Positions 25,525 through 34,177 of a stretch of 64,000 nucleotides of DNA are shown in pieces. The stretch spans positions 296,060 through 360,059 of the forward strand of contig JAGOBK010000003.1 in assembly GCA_017983465.1 (NCBI GenBank), written 5' to 3'. This stretch comes from Crocinitomicaceae bacterium (GTDB lineage Bacteria; Bacteroidota; Bacteroidia; Flavobacteriales_D; Crocinitomicaceae). The notes beneath the pieces are model-generated. The model worked only from the letters and a program-made list of their open reading frames with translations, made no database searches and was not told the origin of the DNA. Positions within the stretch are counted from its first letter, which is position 1. Each line of letters starts with the position of its first letter. A program made the translations under genes and the position numbers.

Positions 25525-26805
25525 TTATTTCCGATGGAAATAGTTTTCAAAATAGGCATCTGTAAATATCGGATAGGCAATTTTTGAACGATATAGCTGA
25601 AATTGCTCCTGTAATTCTTCTAGCGGCTCTCCAAGTCTTTCGGCGATTGTTAATTTAAAAAACGACACAAACAGTTCAATAAACTCCCGATACCCGTGTC
25701 GAATATGTCCAAATGGAATGCCATCAATAATGCCTTTTGCTTTCATATATTGCTCGGAATCAATCAAATGGGAAACTTGAAAAACGCGATGAATAGATAC
25801 TTGTGAAAAATGGTACCAAAATTTGATGTCATTCACCAAATGTGTATGATCAAGTACAACCTTCATCAAATCAGGGTCACGCGAAACCAAACATTGGACG
25901 CAAGGCTCATATAAAAGTTCCGTTGCAAATTGAGGCTGCTCATTTACGCGCTGCCTTAATTTATCGATGAAAGAACGTTTGGAACTTTTAGTTTTCGTTA
26001 AAAGCATGTGAAGTCCAAAGATTCGACCAAACAATATTGGATGCTGGCTCATTTCCAGCTTAGGAAGAAGACGTGCTACTTTTATATCTGTTATTTCTTG
26101 CATCAAAAAACAGCGCCAATGTTCCAAGCAGACAATAAATTCTTTTGTTTCAGCATCAATCCCATCTTGCGTCAATAAAAACTGAATCCATTTTCCATAT
26201 TTTTTATTTAGGCGCGCGTAATCCACAAAAATCTTAAACACAAGGTCTCGGAAATTTGGTTCAAGAAGCAACTTTTCTTCCAAGGCCTGATCATGAAAAT
26301 TCCTAAAATGAAGTCCAACCAAGACGCCAATCTGTGCTACCTCATCGTAGGGTAAAACGGCAAACTGAAAATCCGGCTCACGAAATACCCGAAGGATTCC
26401 ATCTAAATCACGACGATTAATCAATTCTCTTACACCAATCGTAAAGGATACCGTAAAGTGGTCGTTATGACTTTTACGGTAACGCAGAAGTTCGATAAAA
26501 TCACTTGATTCCTCTGCAGATAAATCCACAAATAAGCGTTCCCACGTTGGCCAAGCGTCTACCTCAGTAAACCGTTGACTAAAGTCTTTAAACGAACGAA
26601 AACCACAATAAACAGAAAGTTGATTCAAGGTATGTTCCCTTGGCTTTCGGTATTCCGCTAGTCCGAACAAGCGACGTAAGGTATTATAAGACAACAATGC
26701 ACCTGTCTTTTCATAAATATCCTGTACAAGTGCCTCACAATGACCGCGATCGGATATTTTCCGATTGAAGGTCTTTTCAAGTTCGTGTCTTAATTCATCA
26801 ATCAT
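25525..26805 (-). CDS. Predicted regulator A with N-terminal HTH-like domain (paralogue of the 32503 gene)
   Basis: The 426-residue product shares its full length with the 425-residue protein at 32503. Common blocks are SYNTLRRLFG (about 39-48), a following STL/HTL...Y.GF..F.DF element, LREL-like and RRDL stretches, NKKYG, HPILFGRI versus HPILYGRI, and a YPIFT...YF end. The first ~90 residues look like a DNA-binding helix-turn-helix unit seen in many Bacteroidota proteins; the remaining ~330 are helical and perhaps TPR-like. The gene reads away from a direct-repeat element 8 bp upstream of its start and is probably the factor that binds it. That is inference; no biochemical role is known to me. 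Confidence 0.7.
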   Translation of the reverse strand: MIDELRHELEKTFNRKISDRGHCEALVQDIYEKTGALLSYNTLRRLFGLAEYRKPREHTLNQLSVYCGFRSFKDFSQRFTEVDAWPTWERLFVDLSAEESSDFIELLRYRKSHNDHFTVSFTIGVRELINRRDLDGILRVFREPDFQFAVLPYDEVAQIGVLVGLHFRNFHDQALEEKLLLEPNFRDLVFKIFVDYARLNKKYGKWIQFLLTQDGIDAETKEFIVCLEHWRCFLMQEITDIKVARLLPKLEMSQHPILFGRIFGLHMLLTKTKSSKRSFIDKLRQRVNEQPQFATELLYEPCVQCLVSRDPDLMKVVLDHTHLVNDIKFWYHFSQVSIHRVFQVSHLIDSEQYMKAKGIIDGIPFGHIRHGYREFIELFVSFFKLTIAERLGEPLEELQEQFQLYRSKIAYPIFTDAYFENYFHRK

Positions 26806-26809
26806 AACA

Positions 26810-26817
26810 CAAATGTA
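26810..26817 (-). promoter_or_regulatory. Minus-7 box TACATTTG of regulator A, overlapping the direct repeat
   Basis: Read on the minus strand this is TACATTTG, a perfect TAnnTTTG box. It ends 4 bp before the ATG at 26805, so the transcript is predicted to be leaderless. It overlaps the first half-site (26813-26820), so protein bound there should block this promoter. Confidence 0.55.
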
Positions 26818-26859
26818 TCATTTATGTATCATTTTTCAGATATGATAAGATTATGTTTG
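26813..26859 (+). promoter_or_regulatory. Direct-repeat promoter 1 (ATGTATCA x2, 11-bp period) with minus-7 box
   Basis: Half-sites ATGTATCA lie at 26813-26820 and 26824-26831 with TTT between. After exactly 20 bp comes TATGTTTG (26852-26859), a perfect minus-7 box. The second half-site sits where a minus-33 element would be, as for a class II activator site. The box covers the ATG at 26853, so the gene must start further down, at 26898. Confidence 0.75.
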
Positions 26860-26897
26860 TTATAATTGACCGCGACGATACAAAACAGGTAATATTT

Positions 26898-27431
26898 ATG
26901 ATAACGAAACACTTTATTCTGTCACTATTTGTTTCGTTTATAAACGTATTAACCTATTCCCAATCTACAGATAGAAAAGTTTATGCTAGTGCGGGAAGAT
27001 TCGTTCGAAATGTCAATACAAATTCAACGATTCAAAACACGATTACCTATACCTTGGGCGAGCCATTCATATACGGATCTTCCGTTGGGAATTTCCGCAT
27101 AAACAATGGGTTCATTCAGCCGGATGGAATAGTTTCGGTGAGTCCTAATGTTGTTTCATTCATGAAACCAACGGATTCTTTTAAATTATTCCCAAATCCA
27201 GCTTCATCCTTTTCCACGATTGAAAGCTCATTCGACACGTTAGATCCAATTAAAATACAGTTAATCGACTTGAATGGGAAACTAATAAAAGAGGAAACGA
27301 TGACTGAAAAAAAACATATTGTTGATTTAGAGTCTCTATTCATCGCTCCTGGAACATATTACATCAACTTTTATAATGACGAAGGAACATTTCTACAACA
27401 AAGCAAATTGATAAAATCCAACAAACCATGA
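26898..27431 (+). CDS. Small secreted protein with T9SS sorting tail
   Basis: The start at ATG 26898 gives 177 residues; the upstream ATG at 26853 lies inside the promoter box. A signal peptide ([22 protein letters not shown]) is followed by a short domain ([22 protein letters not shown]) typical of Bacteroidota surface proteins. The C-terminal type IX sorting domain includes [24 protein letters not shown] and [10 protein letters not shown]. Its stop overlaps the start of the collagen-like gene by 4 bp (ATGA), so the two are one transcription unit under direct-repeat promoter 1. Confidence 0.85.
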   Translation: MITKHFILSLFVSFINVLTYSQSTDRKVYASAGRFVRNVNTNSTIQNTITYTLGEPFIYGSSVGNFRINNGFIQPDGIVSVSPNVVSFMKPTDSFKLFPNPASSFSTIESSFDTLDPIKIQLIDLNGKLIKEETMTEKKHIVDLESLFIAPGTYYINFYNDEGTFLQQSKLIKSNKP

Positions 27432-29503
27432 TAAAATCAATATTCACACTTCTTTTCTTGGCTCTGCTTTCGTTTAGCACGTCTGCACAAGCGCCGGAAG
27501 GAATTAATTACCAGGCAGTTATTCGAAATAATAGTGGTGCCCTTATTATCAATACAAACATTGGGATTCGTATTCAAATCAGACAAAACTCACCTCAAGG
27601 AACCATTATTTATCAAGAACGACACGCGGTCACTAGTTCCCCACAAGGTCTCGTAAATACGGTAATCGGACAAGGAATTCCAATTACGGGAACATTTAAC
27701 ACAATTATCTGGGGTAATGGCCCATATTACATTTGTTTGGGTGTAGATTTCACTAATGGAACAAATTACCAAGATTACGGCGCACAACAAATGATGAGTG
27801 TACCTTATGCGCTTTATGCGAAATCAGCAGGCGCTACACTGAATCAATGGCGTTATGGCAATATTGCACCGGCAATTCCTTTAGGAACATTTGGAGATTT
27901 TTATTTGAACGTAACCAATGGAAATGTTTATTACAAATCAAATGCGACCACTTGGATGCTGACCGGAAATATTACTGGTCCGCAAGGAATTGCAGGTGTG
28001 GCTGGTCCAACTGGATTAACCGGTGCAGTCGGTGCAACAGGACCGCAAGGTCCGATAGGATTGACCGGTGCAACTGGATTAACAGGCGCAACTGGAGCAG
28101 TTGGAGCAACTGGAGCGCAAGGTCCGATTGGTCTAACAGGTGCTACTGGATTAACAGGCGCAACTGGAGCAGTTGGAGCAACTGGACCGCAAGGTCCGAT
28201 TGGTTTAACAGGCGCAACGGGATTGACTGGAACAGTCGGTGCAACTGGACCGCAAGGTCCGATTGGTTTAACAGGCGCAACTGGACCACAAGGTCCGATA
28301 GGTTTAACAGGAGCTACTGGTTTAACGGGAGCGACAGGAGCAGCTGGAGCAACTGGAGCGCAAGGTCCGATTGGTCTAACAGGTGCTACTGGATTAACAG
28401 GCGCAACTGGAGCAGTTGGAGCAACTGGACCACAAGGTCCGATTGGTTTAACAGGCGCAACTGGAGCAGTGGGAGCAACAGGACCGCAAGGTCCAATTGG
28501 TTTAACAGGCGCAACTGGATTAACAGGCGCAACTGGAGCAGTGGGCGCTACCGGACCACAAGGACCGATTGGTTTAACAGGTGCAACAGGATTAACCGGA
28601 GCCACAGGTGCAGTTGGAGCAACTGGACCGCAAGGTCCGATTGGTTTAACAGGAGCTACTGGATTAACAGGTGCAACTGGAGCAGTTGGGGCAACTGGAC
28701 CGCAAGGTCCGATTGGATTAACCGGTGCAACCGGATTAACTGGCGCAACTGGAGCAGTGGGAGCAACTGGACCGCAAGGTCCAATTGGTTTAACAGGCGC
28801 AACTGGACCACAAGGACCGATTGGTTTAACAGGAGCTACTGGAGCAGTGGGAGCAACTGGACCACAAGGATTACCGGGTACAAACGGAACAAGTGGACTT
28901 TTTGCATACACGCTTATGGAAATAAACAATTCAAACGCTCCACTTTGGACTTCTTATTTTTGTATAAATGATAAGAGGACATACACCAAAACTCCTAGCT
29001 TTCAAGGGAACTTCGCTTTGGTATCCTCCTCAGCGAATCCTTCAAGTTACACTATGGCACTTGACATGGATGAATATATTATTTCATTTGAGGTATTAGA
29101 TACAATTAATGTTTCTTACTCTTTCAATAGTGGCAGTAGTTCTTGGGGTGGTGGTCTGTATAATCTTTCACATTTTTATATCGACAACAACAATATTAAC
29201 GATGGTCTTGGTTATAAAATATCCGCAACGGGTAATTATGGAAGTATTATAACTGTAACTCCGGGAAATACATATAGATTTCGTTATGATCCAGATAATT
29301 CAAATTCCTCAATACCCCTAACTAATACTTCAACTTGGACATGTGGTAATTCAAATGTATTTAACATTCAATTTCATAGTAGAGCTGTAGGCCAAACGAA
29401 CTATTCTGCTAGCACGTTTATGGCTGATGGAGGTGGATCAAATAGATGGAGTATAGTATTTCATAATGGAACTATTAATTCTGCATGGGTTATTACTAAC
29501 TAG
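27428..29503 (+). CDS. Secreted collagen-like repeat protein
   Basis: The 691-residue product has three parts. A signal peptide ([21 protein letters not shown]) and an N-terminal ~150-residue domain ([18 protein letters not shown] ... [12 protein letters not shown]) are of the type common in Bacteroidota cell-surface and tail-fibre-like proteins. A G-X-Y collagen-like region of about 100 triplets lies at about residues 184-491. The C-terminal ~200-residue domain is beta-rich and ends [13 protein letters not shown]. No T9SS tail is visible, so export may be through the Sec pathway alone or with the T9SS-tailed partner upstream. A fibrous surface or matrix role is likely. Confidence 0.85.
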   Translation: MIKSIFTLLFLALLSFSTSAQAPEGINYQAVIRNNSGALIINTNIGIRIQIRQNSPQGTIIYQERHAVTSSPQGLVNTVIGQGIPITGTFNTIIWGNGPYYICLGVDFTNGTNYQDYGAQQMMSVPYALYAKSAGATLNQWRYGNIAPAIPLGTFGDFYLNVTNGNVYYKSNATTWMLTGNITGPQGIAGVAGPTGLTGAVGATGPQGPIGLTGATGLTGATGAVGATGAQGPIGLTGATGLTGATGAVGATGPQGPIGLTGATGLTGTVGATGPQGPIGLTGATGPQGPIGLTGATGLTGATGAAGATGAQGPIGLTGATGLTGATGAVGATGPQGPIGLTGATGAVGATGPQGPIGLTGATGLTGATGAVGATGPQGPIGLTGATGLTGATGAVGATGPQGPIGLTGATGLTGATGAVGATGPQGPIGLTGATGLTGATGAVGATGPQGPIGLTGATGPQGPIGLTGATGAVGATGPQGLPGTNGTSGLFAYTLMEINNSNAPLWTSYFCINDKRTYTKTPSFQGNFALVSSSANPSSYTMALDMDEYIISFEVLDTINVSYSFNSGSSSWGGGLYNLSHFYIDNNNINDGLGYKISATGNYGSIITVTPGNTYRFRYDPDNSNSSIPLTNTSTWTCGNSNVFNIQFHSRAVGQTNYSASTFMADGGGSNRWSIVFHNGTINSAWVITN
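27977..28899 (+). repeat. Collagen-like coding repeat, about 13 units of up to 72 bp
   Basis: Every third codon is Gly. The full unit encodes [13 protein letters not shown] followed by [11 protein letters not shown] (24 residues, 72 bp). I count 13 copies of the (P/A)[10 protein letters not shown] core; shortened copies lack the LTGATG or AVGAT blocks. The high DNA identity keeps long open frames on the other strand and in another phase. These are by-products of the repeat, not genes. Copy number is likely to vary between strains. Confidence 0.9.
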
Positions 29504-29761
29504 GTTAAAAAAATAGTATCTGAAAAGATTCTAAATTAATGCAAACCAATGACCTAAAATTGCATCACAATGGAATCTTGACCACCCTCAATAATACATT
29601 GCAAAAACCCCAGCGAGTGGTATTAATTATTTCTGTTTAAAAGAGAGTTGTATCACACAAAAAAATGATTGTTACTGTCGGGAATCAAAAAAAGAGACAA
29701 TTAAACTGTTCAGTAAAATATTTACTAAAAGATTATTTAAAAATCATCAACCACACAACAT
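29504..29761. other. Non-coding stretch after the collagen-like gene
   Basis: The 367 bp from 29504 to the next start at 29871 hold no gene I can support. The last ~110 bp contain direct-repeat promoter 2 and a leader. A lone TTGTATCA at 29649-29656 has no partner 11 bp away. The first 258 bp are A+T-rich and show neither a clear hairpin nor a coding pattern. Confidence 0.5.
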
Positions 29762-29808
29762 ATGTATCATTTATGTATCTTTTTTAGAGAATTAAGAGTT
29801 CATATTTG
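29762..29808 (+). promoter_or_regulatory. Direct-repeat promoter 2 (ATGTATCA/ATGTATCT, 11-bp period) with minus-7 box
   Basis: Half-sites lie at 29762-29769 and 29773-29780, again with TTT between. After 20 bp comes CATATTTG (29801-29808), one base off TAnnTTTG. Same spacing as at 26813, 30553 and 33787. It drives the interrupted gene at 29871. Confidence 0.7.
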
Positions 29809-29870
29809 TATACAACAATTACTTCAGCATGAAGCGTAAATAAACTTTATCATTTCAATCAATCAAAAAA

Positions 29871-30518
29871 ATGCCCTCTAGTTTTTTCAATAGTTTTATT
29901 CGCGAATTTGGCAAAAACTCGGGGAAATTTATCAGTAATAAGATTTTTGGAAGGAGTTGGTCAACCCCTTATTCTCATGAAATTTCCATGCAAAAAAACG
30001 AGGATTCAACTACTCCTGAAGACAGCTCAACAATAAATGAGCAACTGAATGAAAATTCAGAGTCAACGGATTCCTACGCGCAAGCGAACGATGGAAACAC
30101 GGATCATCAAAACCAGCAGGGAATCAATACCGAAACAAATCATGAGTCCGACAACAATTTAGAAACGCTGATTCAATCGACCAGAACACCTATTTGAAAA
30201 AACACACTCATCCTTGTGTTTTCAGTATTAATCGTTTGTGTCATTTCCCTTTTACTCATTTCCCGTAATTCGGAACTCGCTAAAAAAAGGGACTTTGACA
30301 AGCACAATCAACTCGAATATATCGAAGGACTGATTCGTCTAAAAATAAAAGTTGGCAACAAATCGAAAGCCTTGTTTTTCATAAATAAACTGAACCATCC
30401 CAGTGATGCCATCATGCCAAATGACGGTTCACTTAAAAAGATTTTTAGCATGAATCCATCCTATAAATATTACTGGATGCAAAAAAAGAAATTGTACATG
30501 AATCGAATTCTTGATTGA
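29871..30518 (+). pseudogene. Gene interrupted by one in-frame TGA: acidic domain plus membrane segment
   Basis: The 108-codon frame from ATG 29871 ends in TGA at 30195-30197. Reading straight on in the same frame is open for another 106 codons to 30518. The continuation begins KNTLILVFSVLIVCVISLLLI, a textbook transmembrane helix, then a charged tail (KSKALFFINKLNHPSD). The part before the stop is a basic N-terminus and a Ser/Glu/Asn-rich linker. One protein of about 215 residues, soluble linker then membrane anchor, is the natural reading; a TGG-to-TGA change would explain it. Alternatives are a sequencing error, read-through, or a separate second gene starting at GTG 30216. Function unknown. 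Confidence 0.6.
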
Positions 30519-30552
30519 TGTAAGAAGGCCAACGAACCTACCTTTTTATTAA

Positions 30553-30599
30553 TTGTATCACTTATGTATCAATTAACTAAAAATATGACAATAATTTAA
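30553..30599 (+). promoter_or_regulatory. Direct-repeat promoter 3 (TTGTATCA/ATGTATCA, 11-bp period) with degenerate minus-7 box
   Basis: Half-sites lie at 30553-30560 and 30564-30571 with CTT between. After 20 bp comes TAATTTAA (30592-30599), which keeps the TA and two Ts of TAnnTTTG. It is 41 bp upstream of the zinc-finger/TerB gene start at 30641. Confidence 0.65.
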
Positions 30600-30640
30600 C
30601 GTCAAGAAATTGATTTGGAAGAACCTAAAACAAGTTAACG

Positions 30641-32374
30641 ATGAATAGTAATGACCTGCAACGAAATCAAGCTGAGATTGATTTGGATTTTGTAAAGAAA
30701 ATGATTCAAAAAACGGACCCCGTTTTTTTCAATAAAATGTTAATCAGCGCGAGTGAAAAAGTAAAACGTACTGATTTCTATTTTTTAAATTATACGAGTG
30801 AATATTTGAACCGTGAAATTCACGAAGTTACCTTTCCAATGTACGGAATGATTAAAGATAACTTTGCTGATTTTCTAGGTGGAGTTGCGAAACATGGAGA
30901 AAAGAAAGACATCGTTTCGGAATCAGTCATCAGTAGCTTGTCTGTTCAATATGGTATCGACCCAAAAAAGGACACAAATGCCATTCCTGAGGATTATAAT
31001 TGGCCGCTCAAAGTAGAGAGCGACATGGTTAAAACGAATCAACCTTTATACTTCATTCCAAGTCGTACCATTTCTTATAAATGTGAGTCTTGCGCTGGAA
31101 ACAAATATGTTGTTTGTGAAGACAATACGTGTCGTGGACGTCACGAGTGGGATTGTCCTACATGTAATAAAAAAGGAATTGTTACTTGTCACACATGTCA
31201 TGGTAATAAAAAGCTGAATTGCAACAAATGTAATGGCAACAATAAAGTAAAATGTACCAAATGTGGTGGTGACGGTCGTGTGAATGATGGTGTCGGTTCA
31301 AAACTTGCACGTGGCGCACAAGACGGAAGACAAAAGGATAAGTTTTTCCAAGAACAACGATGTGGAAGATGTTCTGGAAAAGGACACGTAGCTTGCGACA
31401 ATTGTAACAACGGGAATGTAACGTGTCACACATGTACAGGACAAGGAAACATTGTTTGTGGAACGTGTTCAGGTGACAAAACGATCATTTGTTCGCATTG
31501 TTATGGCGACAAGGAAAGATACGGTAAAATTGACTGTCCAACATGTAAAGCCATGGGTGAAATGGGTAAGCTTACTTTTGGAAAAACCACCATTTCTGAA
31601 CAGTCTATTTCAAGAATATTCTACGATAAATCGGATATTGAAGACCTAGATCCAAACAGCTTAATGAAATTCGCCAATTTAAGCAATAGCCAACTCATCA
31701 TTTCAAAAATGTTTAACGAAGTGAACGAGGTGGCATATCCTGAGTTGACAACTAGTTATATTCGTTCAATACACAATGAATTAGAGTTAAAAACAGGTGG
31801 ATACACGAAAAAAATCACGAAAGAGGAACTTTATTATCAATTAATCCCTTGTGTACAGATTGAATTCCGTCACATGATTACCAATAAATTACACTACGCA
31901 ACGATACTTAATGCATTTGACAATCCTGAATTAGTCCTTGATAAATCATCTGAAGAAATTAAATCAGATGCTAAAGACAAATTCAAATCTATCGGAAACA
32001 CCTTCTCTAAATTGTTTAAAACGAAGGCGTTTAAGGCGAAAGAAGATTTGAAAAGGGACATTAAATTAATGATCATGCTTGCAAAAGTGGATGGGAAAAT
32101 TGAAGACGAAGAGAAGATTTTTCTTTCTTCGGAAATCTCCAATCTAAGTGTTTTCACCGTTGTAGAAAAAATGGAGTTTTTCAACTTGATGGATGCCGAT
32201 GTCATCCCTGAATTAACTAAGCAAGATGTTGTTTTCTACGATCAAACAAAATTTGATGAAACGTTACGCAAATTAAAATCTTTGGCTGGTAAAGATGGAC
32301 AAGTTGAAGAAAAAGAGCAGGCTTTTATCGATAACTTGATTCAAAAAAACACAGAATTCAGACTTAAGAAATAA
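30641..32374 (+). CDS. DnaJ-type zinc-finger array fused to a TerB-like domain
   Basis: The 577-residue product is cytoplasmic, with no signal peptide. Residues about 147-310 hold 11 C-x2-C pairs, many as CxxCxG(x)G (CHTCHGNKK, CGRCSGKGH, CHTCTGQGN). This is the style of the DnaJ Cys-rich domain but about twice as long, and there is no J domain. Residues about 470-575 look like a TerB/tellurite-resistance helical domain: LMIMLAKVDGKIEDEEKIFL and LKSLAGKDGQVEEKEQAFI, two acidic metal-binding-like helices. TerB modules occur in stress and phage-response systems. A zinc-binding, client-handling protein is plausible. It ends at a strong hairpin (32410). Confidence 0.8.
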   Translation: MNSNDLQRNQAEIDLDFVKKMIQKTDPVFFNKMLISASEKVKRTDFYFLNYTSEYLNREIHEVTFPMYGMIKDNFADFLGGVAKHGEKKDIVSESVISSLSVQYGIDPKKDTNAIPEDYNWPLKVESDMVKTNQPLYFIPSRTISYKCESCAGNKYVVCEDNTCRGRHEWDCPTCNKKGIVTCHTCHGNKKLNCNKCNGNNKVKCTKCGGDGRVNDGVGSKLARGAQDGRQKDKFFQEQRCGRCSGKGHVACDNCNNGNVTCHTCTGQGNIVCGTCSGDKTIICSHCYGDKERYGKIDCPTCKAMGEMGKLTFGKTTISEQSISRIFYDKSDIEDLDPNSLMKFANLSNSQLIISKMFNEVNEVAYPELTTSYIRSIHNELELKTGGYTKKITKEELYYQLIPCVQIEFRHMITNKLHYATILNAFDNPELVLDKSSEEIKSDAKDKFKSIGNTFSKLFKTKAFKAKEDLKRDIKLMIMLAKVDGKIEDEEKIFLSSEISNLSVFTVVEKMEFFNLMDADVIPELTKQDVVFYDQTKFDETLRKLKSLAGKDGQVEEKEQAFIDNLIQKNTEFRLKK

Positions 32375-32409
32375 ATCCCTTTCCTGTCAAGGGAAGATCA
32401 TTCATCCAG

Positions 32410-32445
32410 CGCCTAAGTTAAACTCGTTTTAACTTGGGCGTTTTG
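32410..32445. terminator. Intrinsic terminator between convergent genes
   Basis: A 13-bp stem, CGCCTAAGTTAAA (32410-32422) with TTTAACTTGGGCG (32428-32440), has one wobble, a 5-nt loop and a short T run. It sits 36 bp after the TerB gene stop and 58 bp before the convergent regulator B stop. The flank on the other side is also A-rich, so it may work in both directions. Confidence 0.7.
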
Positions 32446-32502
32446 GATTTATATGGCTTTTGCTTCTCTAAAATCGTCTTGATAATTCAACCATTTCTTG
32501 CA

Positions 32503-33780
32503 TTAAAGTCGATTAAAATACCCCCTAAAATATTCCTCCGTAAAAATTGGGTAATTCAAATACGACGCATGACTTAACAGTTGTAGCCAACGTTCGTCTT
32601 TCTCTGTTGGGTCCATACAAAGCTCGTGTTCAAACAAGTAAACGAATAACAGCAAGAATTCATCGTATCCATAACGTAGGTAACTAAGGTCGATCTGTTG
32701 AAGTATGTTTTTTGCTTTTTTGGTTTGTCCAGCAAAAATAGCATGCTGCAGAAGGGACAAATAGTACACGTTTAATTGTGATCGATTGTACCAAAAGTGA
32801 ACATTCGACGCATGTTTTTCACAGCTATATAAAAAGTTAGAAAATTCCATGGTTGGAAAAACCAAACATTGAACATTGGAAACGAAAATATACTCTAACG
32901 TTCGTTCCGGATGCTGTTTAATGCGTTCAGACCAATCAATATATATTTGCTTTCGTTCATCCGCAGACAATTCTGTCATGAGGTATAATGCAGCAATACG
33001 TCCATACAATATGGGATGTAAATCAACGCTTAAGGGTGGAATGCGCTGTAGGTGTTCATTGGTGATTTGATGTCCATTTAATAAGTCTTTCCAAATCAAT
33101 ACACCGTTCGTAAAAATCAAGGATTCTTCATCTAAGTCTGGAAGTTCATTTACATATGAAAGCCACCTTCCATATTTTTTATTTAAACCGGAATAATCGA
33201 CAAACATTTTAAGAACCAAATCCCGAAACAAAGGAAGTTTAAGTAACTCTTTTTCAAACGTATCATCGTCCACAAATCGAAATAAACGCCCAATAACAAC
33301 TCCAATTTTCAAGGCGTTTTCGTACGGTATTTGACGAAAAGACCAAGCTTCATTGGACAAGATTACTTGCAGGCTTGCTAGATCTCTGCGGTAGATCAAC
33401 TCACGCAACAACACGGTAAAGGAATACGTAAAATCATCCTTCTGTGACATGCGATAAGTGAACATGTTGACTAACTCGTTGACCTCATTCTGATCGATGT
33501 TAAAAAACAAATTTTCCCATTTGGGCCATTCGTCCACTGATAGAAATCGATTTGTAAAATCGTAGTAGGAAGAAAAACCAACATACTTCGACAAGGCATC
33601 TAAGGTCGATAACCTAGGCTCCCGAAATTCAATGATCCCAAACAAGCGGCGCAAGGTATTGTATGAAATGACCACGCCGGTTTTCGTATACAAATCAATA
33701 GCTAAACCTTCGCATTCACGTCGTTTTTTTACCTTTTGACCAAATACTTTTTCAATCTCCTGCTTTAATTGTTCAATCAT
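32503..33780 (-). CDS. Predicted regulator B with N-terminal HTH-like domain (paralogue of the 25525 gene)
   Basis: The 425-residue product is homologous end to end with regulator A: VISYNTLRRLFGI, a STLDALSKYVGFSSYYDF helix-turn-helix-like element, LLRELIYRRDL, GLNKKYGRWLS, HPILYGRI and YPIFTEEYFRGYFNR. The body after residue ~90 is helical. As for regulator A, a direct-repeat element begins 7 bp upstream of its start, but with C in place of T in the half-site (TGTACCA). On the minus strand TACATTTA (33784-33791, one base off TAnnTTTG) ends 3 bp before the ATG. Paralogue-specific sites and autoregulation are my inference. Confidence 0.7.
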   Translation of the reverse strand: MIEQLKQEIEKVFGQKVKKRRECEGLAIDLYTKTGVVISYNTLRRLFGIIEFREPRLSTLDALSKYVGFSSYYDFTNRFLSVDEWPKWENLFFNIDQNEVNELVNMFTYRMSQKDDFTYSFTVLLRELIYRRDLASLQVILSNEAWSFRQIPYENALKIGVVIGRLFRFVDDDTFEKELLKLPLFRDLVLKMFVDYSGLNKKYGRWLSYVNELPDLDEESLIFTNGVLIWKDLLNGHQITNEHLQRIPPLSVDLHPILYGRIAALYLMTELSADERKQIYIDWSERIKQHPERTLEYIFVSNVQCLVFPTMEFSNFLYSCEKHASNVHFWYNRSQLNVYYLSLLQHAIFAGQTKKAKNILQQIDLSYLRYGYDEFLLLFVYLFEHELCMDPTEKDERWLQLLSHASYLNYPIFTEEYFRGYFNRL

Positions 33781-33786
33781 TTATAA

Positions 33787-33833
33787 ATGTACCAACTATG
33801 TACCACACAAACATTATTTCTTGACTAATTTTA
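33787..33833 (+). promoter_or_regulatory. Direct-repeat promoter 4 (ATGTACCA x2, 11-bp period) with minus-7 box
   Basis: Half-sites lie at 33787-33794 and 33798-33805 with ACT between. After 20 bp comes TAATTTTA (33826-33833), seven of eight bases of the TAnnTTTG pattern counting the free positions. Same layout as promoters 1-3 but with the variant half-site. The downstream gene starts at 33859. Confidence 0.7.
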
Positions 33834-33858
33834 CAATATCTAATTAACTTTTTAGAAA

Positions 33859-34158
33859 ATGTTTCAATATTTCAAAGCAGGTACATACCTTTTCATATCA
33901 GTTGCTCTCCTAACTGGATGTTCAAAAAAGGCCAGTGATTATTCCCATCTCGTTTCATCCTACAAAAAAATTCATTGTACGACATTAAGTTCTACACGAG
34001 CTTCTATCATCGAACGTAAAAGGGGAATTCAAAAAATCGCCAAATTACAAAATGAGTTCAAAGAGGCTCTTAAATTTTTGAAGCAAGAGGAAAAGGAAAA
34101 ATTAAATGAATTGATGACCACGGCAATCTTGGACATTCAACAAGGAAAATGTGATTGA
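33859..34158 (+). CDS. Small predicted lipoprotein
   Basis: The 99-residue product has a lipoprotein signal peptide ending in LLTGCSKK (Cys at about residue 21). The mature part is almost entirely charged helix (SYKKIHCTTLSSTRAS, ALKFLKQEEKEKLNELMTTAI). It is divergent from regulator B and is controlled by direct-repeat promoter 4. No family is recognised. Confidence 0.65.
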   Translation: MFQYFKAGTYLFISVALLTGCSKKASDYSHLVSSYKKIHCTTLSSTRASIIERKRGIQKIAKLQNEFKEALKFLKQEEKEKLNELMTTAILDIQQGKCD

Positions 34159-34177
34159 AGTTTACTTCAAGCGATGA

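Noticed and set aside
27847..28971. Long plus-strand frame (374 codons, Trp/Arg/Asn-rich) and long minus-strand frame (27931-28929, Pro-rich) across the collagen repeat
   Set aside because: Both arise because the repeat DNA is stop-free in several frames. The composition is a mechanical translation of G-X-Y codons, with no independent start, signal or domain.
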